Source: Chrysoperla carnea
Lineage: Eukaryota; Arthropoda; Insecta; Neuroptera; Chrysopidae
Assembly: GCF_905475395.1 (NCBI RefSeq)
Contig: NC_058339.1
Location: 22,080,001 to 22,144,000 of the forward strand
Length of the DNA: 64,000 nucleotides
Reading direction: 5' to 3'
This document shows, one piece after another, positions 61,342 to 64,000 of the stretch. The position numbers were made by a program, and so were the translations under genes. The notes beneath the pieces were generated by a model. That model saw only the letters and a program-made list of their open reading frames with translations, was not told the DNA's origin and searched no databases. The stretch's first letter is position 1; each line of letters begins with the position of its first letter.

Positions 61342-61414
61342 CTTTATGATGACATAAATTCACCGGTGTATGAAACATATGATTAAATTTAACATGCACT
61401 ACCAACTGATTTTT
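61342..61414 (+). ncRNA. C/D-box snoRNA copy 8, variant
   Basis: Box C 61347-61352, box D 61406-61409, 82 nt before the exon at 61492. Guide ACATGCACTACCAA carries the same fifth-base T-to-A change as copy 5. The middle part is more diverged (CACCGGTGTATGAAACATAT). Confidence 0.75.
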
Positions 61415-61794
61415 TATGATTATTTGAATAAAATTTTTAAAATTAATTTTGTTTACTAATTTTTCAATATTTTTCTGTATATTTTCTTTAGAAGACGGAA
61501 GACCATATACGTTCCTGAATTATTTAATGGAGCAACATGGCATCAACTGTTGGATAATATGTTTGGCATCAATAAACATTCAATATCAAATAGAATCTCT
61601 CATGGCACCCTAATTGTGAAATCGTAATTTTTCAAAAATTTTTTGTTTGTTTATAAGTATAATGACAAATTTTTATTATTTTTGGCTATTTCTTTCATTT
61701 ATAAGTTTTTAAATATGGACCATGGAACAAGCAAATATTTTTGTTCTCAGACAGTGTGTTGTTGTTATTCATTATGTATTTGTAAACAAAGCTA

Positions 61795-61800
61795 AATAAA
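61795..61800 (+). promoter_or_regulatory. candidate polyadenylation signal of the host gene
   Basis: AATAAA about 300 nt into the last inferred exon. Confidence 0.45.
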
Positions 61801-61820
61801 TTCTATTCAATTGTATTTTT

Positions 61821-62677
61821 TCAGTTATTCACATTCCAACTGTACAGACATGATATATTAACCCTTAAAAATTTATACAGTCATGTGTATTCCAAAACAC
61901 TCTTAGATCGATCATTCAATAGATTATACTTTGTTTGTTTATAATGTGCTAATTTTTGGACAAAGTAGAAGGGGATAATGAAACAATTTGAGTAACCAAA
62001 TAGAATATTTCGCGGAAATACAAGTGTTGTAAATTAAAAAAGTCTAGTCTCCCATTATTTTACCGAGCATTCATAAGGTCAGCATTTTATATTTATACAC
62101 GACAGGGTTAAAAAAATAACTTGATTGTATGTAATACCATGGCAAAGAATAAAATCATGGACACTATACAAGGATACTCCAACGATGGAATTGAGAAAAT
62201 TTGTTTACTAAAAACAGGAATTATAGCGTCGCTGGTGTTCCTTTTGCACCGAAGTGCATTGCACGAAATAAATGCGTCATATTTTAAAAATCAAACTCGC
62301 ACCTTACTCTCGCTCCTATATCACGGTACAAAAGGAATCATTGACATTACATTACATTTATAATTAATAGCTACAAAATTTACATATATATTTTATACGT
62401 TTAGTGTTTGTGGAATTTCTGGCGACCACAATTTTACTAAACAACCAACAATTAAAGCAAGAAAACTTTTTATTATCTGACTTTTTTTGATTATTAATAT
62501 AATGGATTCATCTACTAACGGGAGGACAGTTCAAAATTTGTTCTTGAAAGAAATTCATTTTTGTAGATCATGTAGCCTTATTTTTCGAGAAAAAAATTAT
62601 AAAAAATCGGATTATTTCGTATTAAATGTTCCGTGTATAATTTTATAGACTAAATTGTGTGTAATTTTATCTATCAA
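61821..62677. other. noncoding stretch
   Basis: An unrecognised 80-codon plus frame (62121-62363) has less AT-biased codons than the surroundings, but no known motif and no supporting start or splice evidence. Confidence 0.4.
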
Positions 62678-62685
62678 GTGTCATT

Positions 62686-62936
62686 CATGAAGGTTATAAA
62701 GAAGGAGAACGATCACTATGTACTAAAGCATTAGCGCACCTTGTCCCTGAAAATTTGTAGAATTTATAGTTCATTTTCAGCCACCAGCCGCGCTGTCGTC
62801 GGTAAGTAGTATATTAGCGCACAACAGCCCGCATTTAATGATACAACTTAGCGATCCCAGCGCCTCACTTATTTTTTCAAAATATTGGGGACAATATTTT
62901 CTATTGCGATCGTTCTCCTTCTTTATAACCTTCATG
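62686..62936. mobile_element. P-superfamily-like miniature element, 251 bp
   Basis: Ends are perfect 29-bp inverted repeats starting CATGAAGGTTATAAAGAAGG (62686-62714 and 62908-62936). The flanks are an exact 8-bp duplication GTGTCATT (62678-62685 and 62937-62944). TIR length near 30 bp, CATGA... terminus and 8-bp duplication fit the P superfamily; hAT also makes 8-bp duplications but usually has shorter, different ends. Perfect ends suggest recent insertion. No transposase. Confidence 0.85.
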
Positions 62937-62944
62937 GTGTCATT

Positions 62945-64000
62945 AGTCAGAGGCGTTATGAGTATCAGAAATAATAGCTGAAAAACTCAGATTAAAAGAT
63001 GTTCAAGGTTTAAATCAAATAATTAAACATAATTTCAAACTAATGTATAATGTATAAAGTTTAATATTTATATAATGGTTTAATATACATATAAGACAAA
63101 AAATATTAGGCTACAATGTTTTCTTTACGTTAAGGCAGGTACAACTCAGAAACAAAAAATAAACTAACATAATAATCTAAAAATGGACTACTTTTAATAC
63201 GCTTTGAACCAAATGTTAATTTGATGTCAACGGTATTAAGTTCTTATCCATCTTTAACAATTTTTTATAAAATATGTATTTTATTAGAAATATATTTCAA
63301 GCCTTTGTAAATTGGTATTAAGTAATAATCTTTTTGAAATATTTCGTTAGACACAAATATGCTAAGCACAAAGACCATACAATTATATAGTATCGATTAG
63401 GAAGCCAATCTTAAATGAAGCATGCGCTTCTTTTTAAACACCTGCGAAGTTTTCATATTGTATGCAGTTTATGAGTAACAAAGAACGGGCTTCGTGTACA
63501 AAAATATAATTTTTTAGAAGATACCAAAATGATTTTTCAAAACAATGAATGAAAACACTTCATGATTTTTATTTGTTAAGTTCTTCACAATTGAATTTAG
63601 AAAATTCTCATACTTTCAAACAATATCAAGAGTATTTATTAAAACAGTAATTATTTTAATTCAAAAAAATATCCAATGATTTATATCCAATGATATAAAT
63701 ATCCAATGATATATATATCCAATAAATTTAGTATTATAAATTTTCGTTATTTCCTTCTTTTACATAATAAATACAAACCCTAAATAAATATTACCTGCAA
63801 CTTGCAGGTATAATAATTAACATATAAAAAATAGTTCTTAGAGTTACAAAGTTAACTTAAATTAATATTTCAGGCGATGGTAACTTTACAATCAAAACTA
63901 TATTCAATAGTTACTAAACATAAATGCCTGTGAAAATTCATATAATAACCATGTATTTTAATGGCAGTACTACAACTAATGAATTCGAGTAAATTTACTA
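62945..64000. other. noncoding AT-rich stretch with small tandem repeat
   Basis: ATATCCAATGAT-like units repeat about four times at 63670-63723. No gene recognised. Confidence 0.45.

Larger units (their letters stand above)
57470..61820 (+). ncRNA. noncoding snoRNA host gene, about ten exons
   Basis: Splice sites define exons roughly at ~57470-57592, 57819-57895, 58112-58193, 58375-58461, 59116-59145 (uncertain), ~59373-59462 (acceptor uncertain), 59649-59830, 60549-60631, 61019-61125 and 61492-~61820. Donors repeat GTACGTATAA or GTATGTATAA; acceptors end TTTCAG or TTTTAG. Exons are mostly about 80 nt, full of stops and share no reading frame, as in known insect and vertebrate snoRNA host RNAs (UHG/GAS5 type). 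AATAAA at 61795-61800 is a candidate 3' end signal. Eight introns each carry one C/D snoRNA-like copy. The 5' end is inferred from a pyrimidine-rich CCATTTCTTTTTATTTC stretch near 57470 that could be a TOP-type start; not certain. Confidence 0.8.

Noticed and set aside
57676..61414. Regarding the eight repeated blocks as a CRISPR-like or satellite array
   Set aside because: Spacing is irregular and set by splice sites; conserved C and D boxes at fixed distance from acceptors fit intronic snoRNAs instead.
62121..62363. 80-codon plus frame downstream of the snoRNA host
   Set aside because: Codon make-up looks a little less AT-driven, but no family signature or expression cue; not supported as a gene.

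Overview
The window is AT-rich eukaryotic nuclear DNA. The recognisable gene products (a Tra2 splicing regulator, jockey/RTE-type retrotransposon remnants, pogo- and P-like short DNA elements) and the small introns point to an insect. The composition and repeat style recall a hemipteran, but that is only an impression. There are no bacterial features.

Region 1-54.4 kb is a gene-poor, repeat-dense stretch. I find no intact protein-coding gene in it. It holds one good tRNA-Thr(UGU) gene at 47.26 kb beside a decayed tRNA-like copy, three dead non-LTR reverse-transcriptase fragments (7.3, 23.1 and 34.3 kb), and several dispersed or tandem repeat families. These include a ~305-bp tandem unit at seven loci whose two halves are inverted copies of each other, a ~316-bp tandem unit at two loci, TTAA-flanked foldback elements, a pogo-like element with TA flanks, and several long hairpins. 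Most open frames here are repeat shadows.

Region 54.4-56.6 kb carries a complete transformer-2 gene on the minus strand. Six coding exons join in frame into a 299-residue RS-RRM-RS protein.

Region 57.47-61.8 kb, divergent from tra2 on the plus strand, is the most interesting part. It is a spliced gene without a coding frame, and its introns carry eight copies of one C/D-box snoRNA-like sequence. Each copy lies 69-82 nt upstream of the next 3' splice site, the classic placement for intronic C/D snoRNAs. The exons show no common reading frame, and some exon-intron blocks are clearly duplicated. Six copies share one guide upstream of box D. Two copies differ exactly at the fifth base upstream of box D, the base that pairs with the methylated target nucleotide. 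I could not match the guide to an rRNA or snRNA from memory, so it is an orphan for now. A palindromic CACGTG E-box lies at the likely 5' end.

Region 61.8-64 kb is noncoding and holds a 251-bp element with perfect 29-bp inverted ends and an 8-bp target duplication, resembling a P-superfamily miniature element.

Together the two real genes form a divergent pair of RNA-processing loci: a splicing factor and a snoRNA host gene, with about 0.9 kb between the tra2 start codon and the inferred host 5' end.
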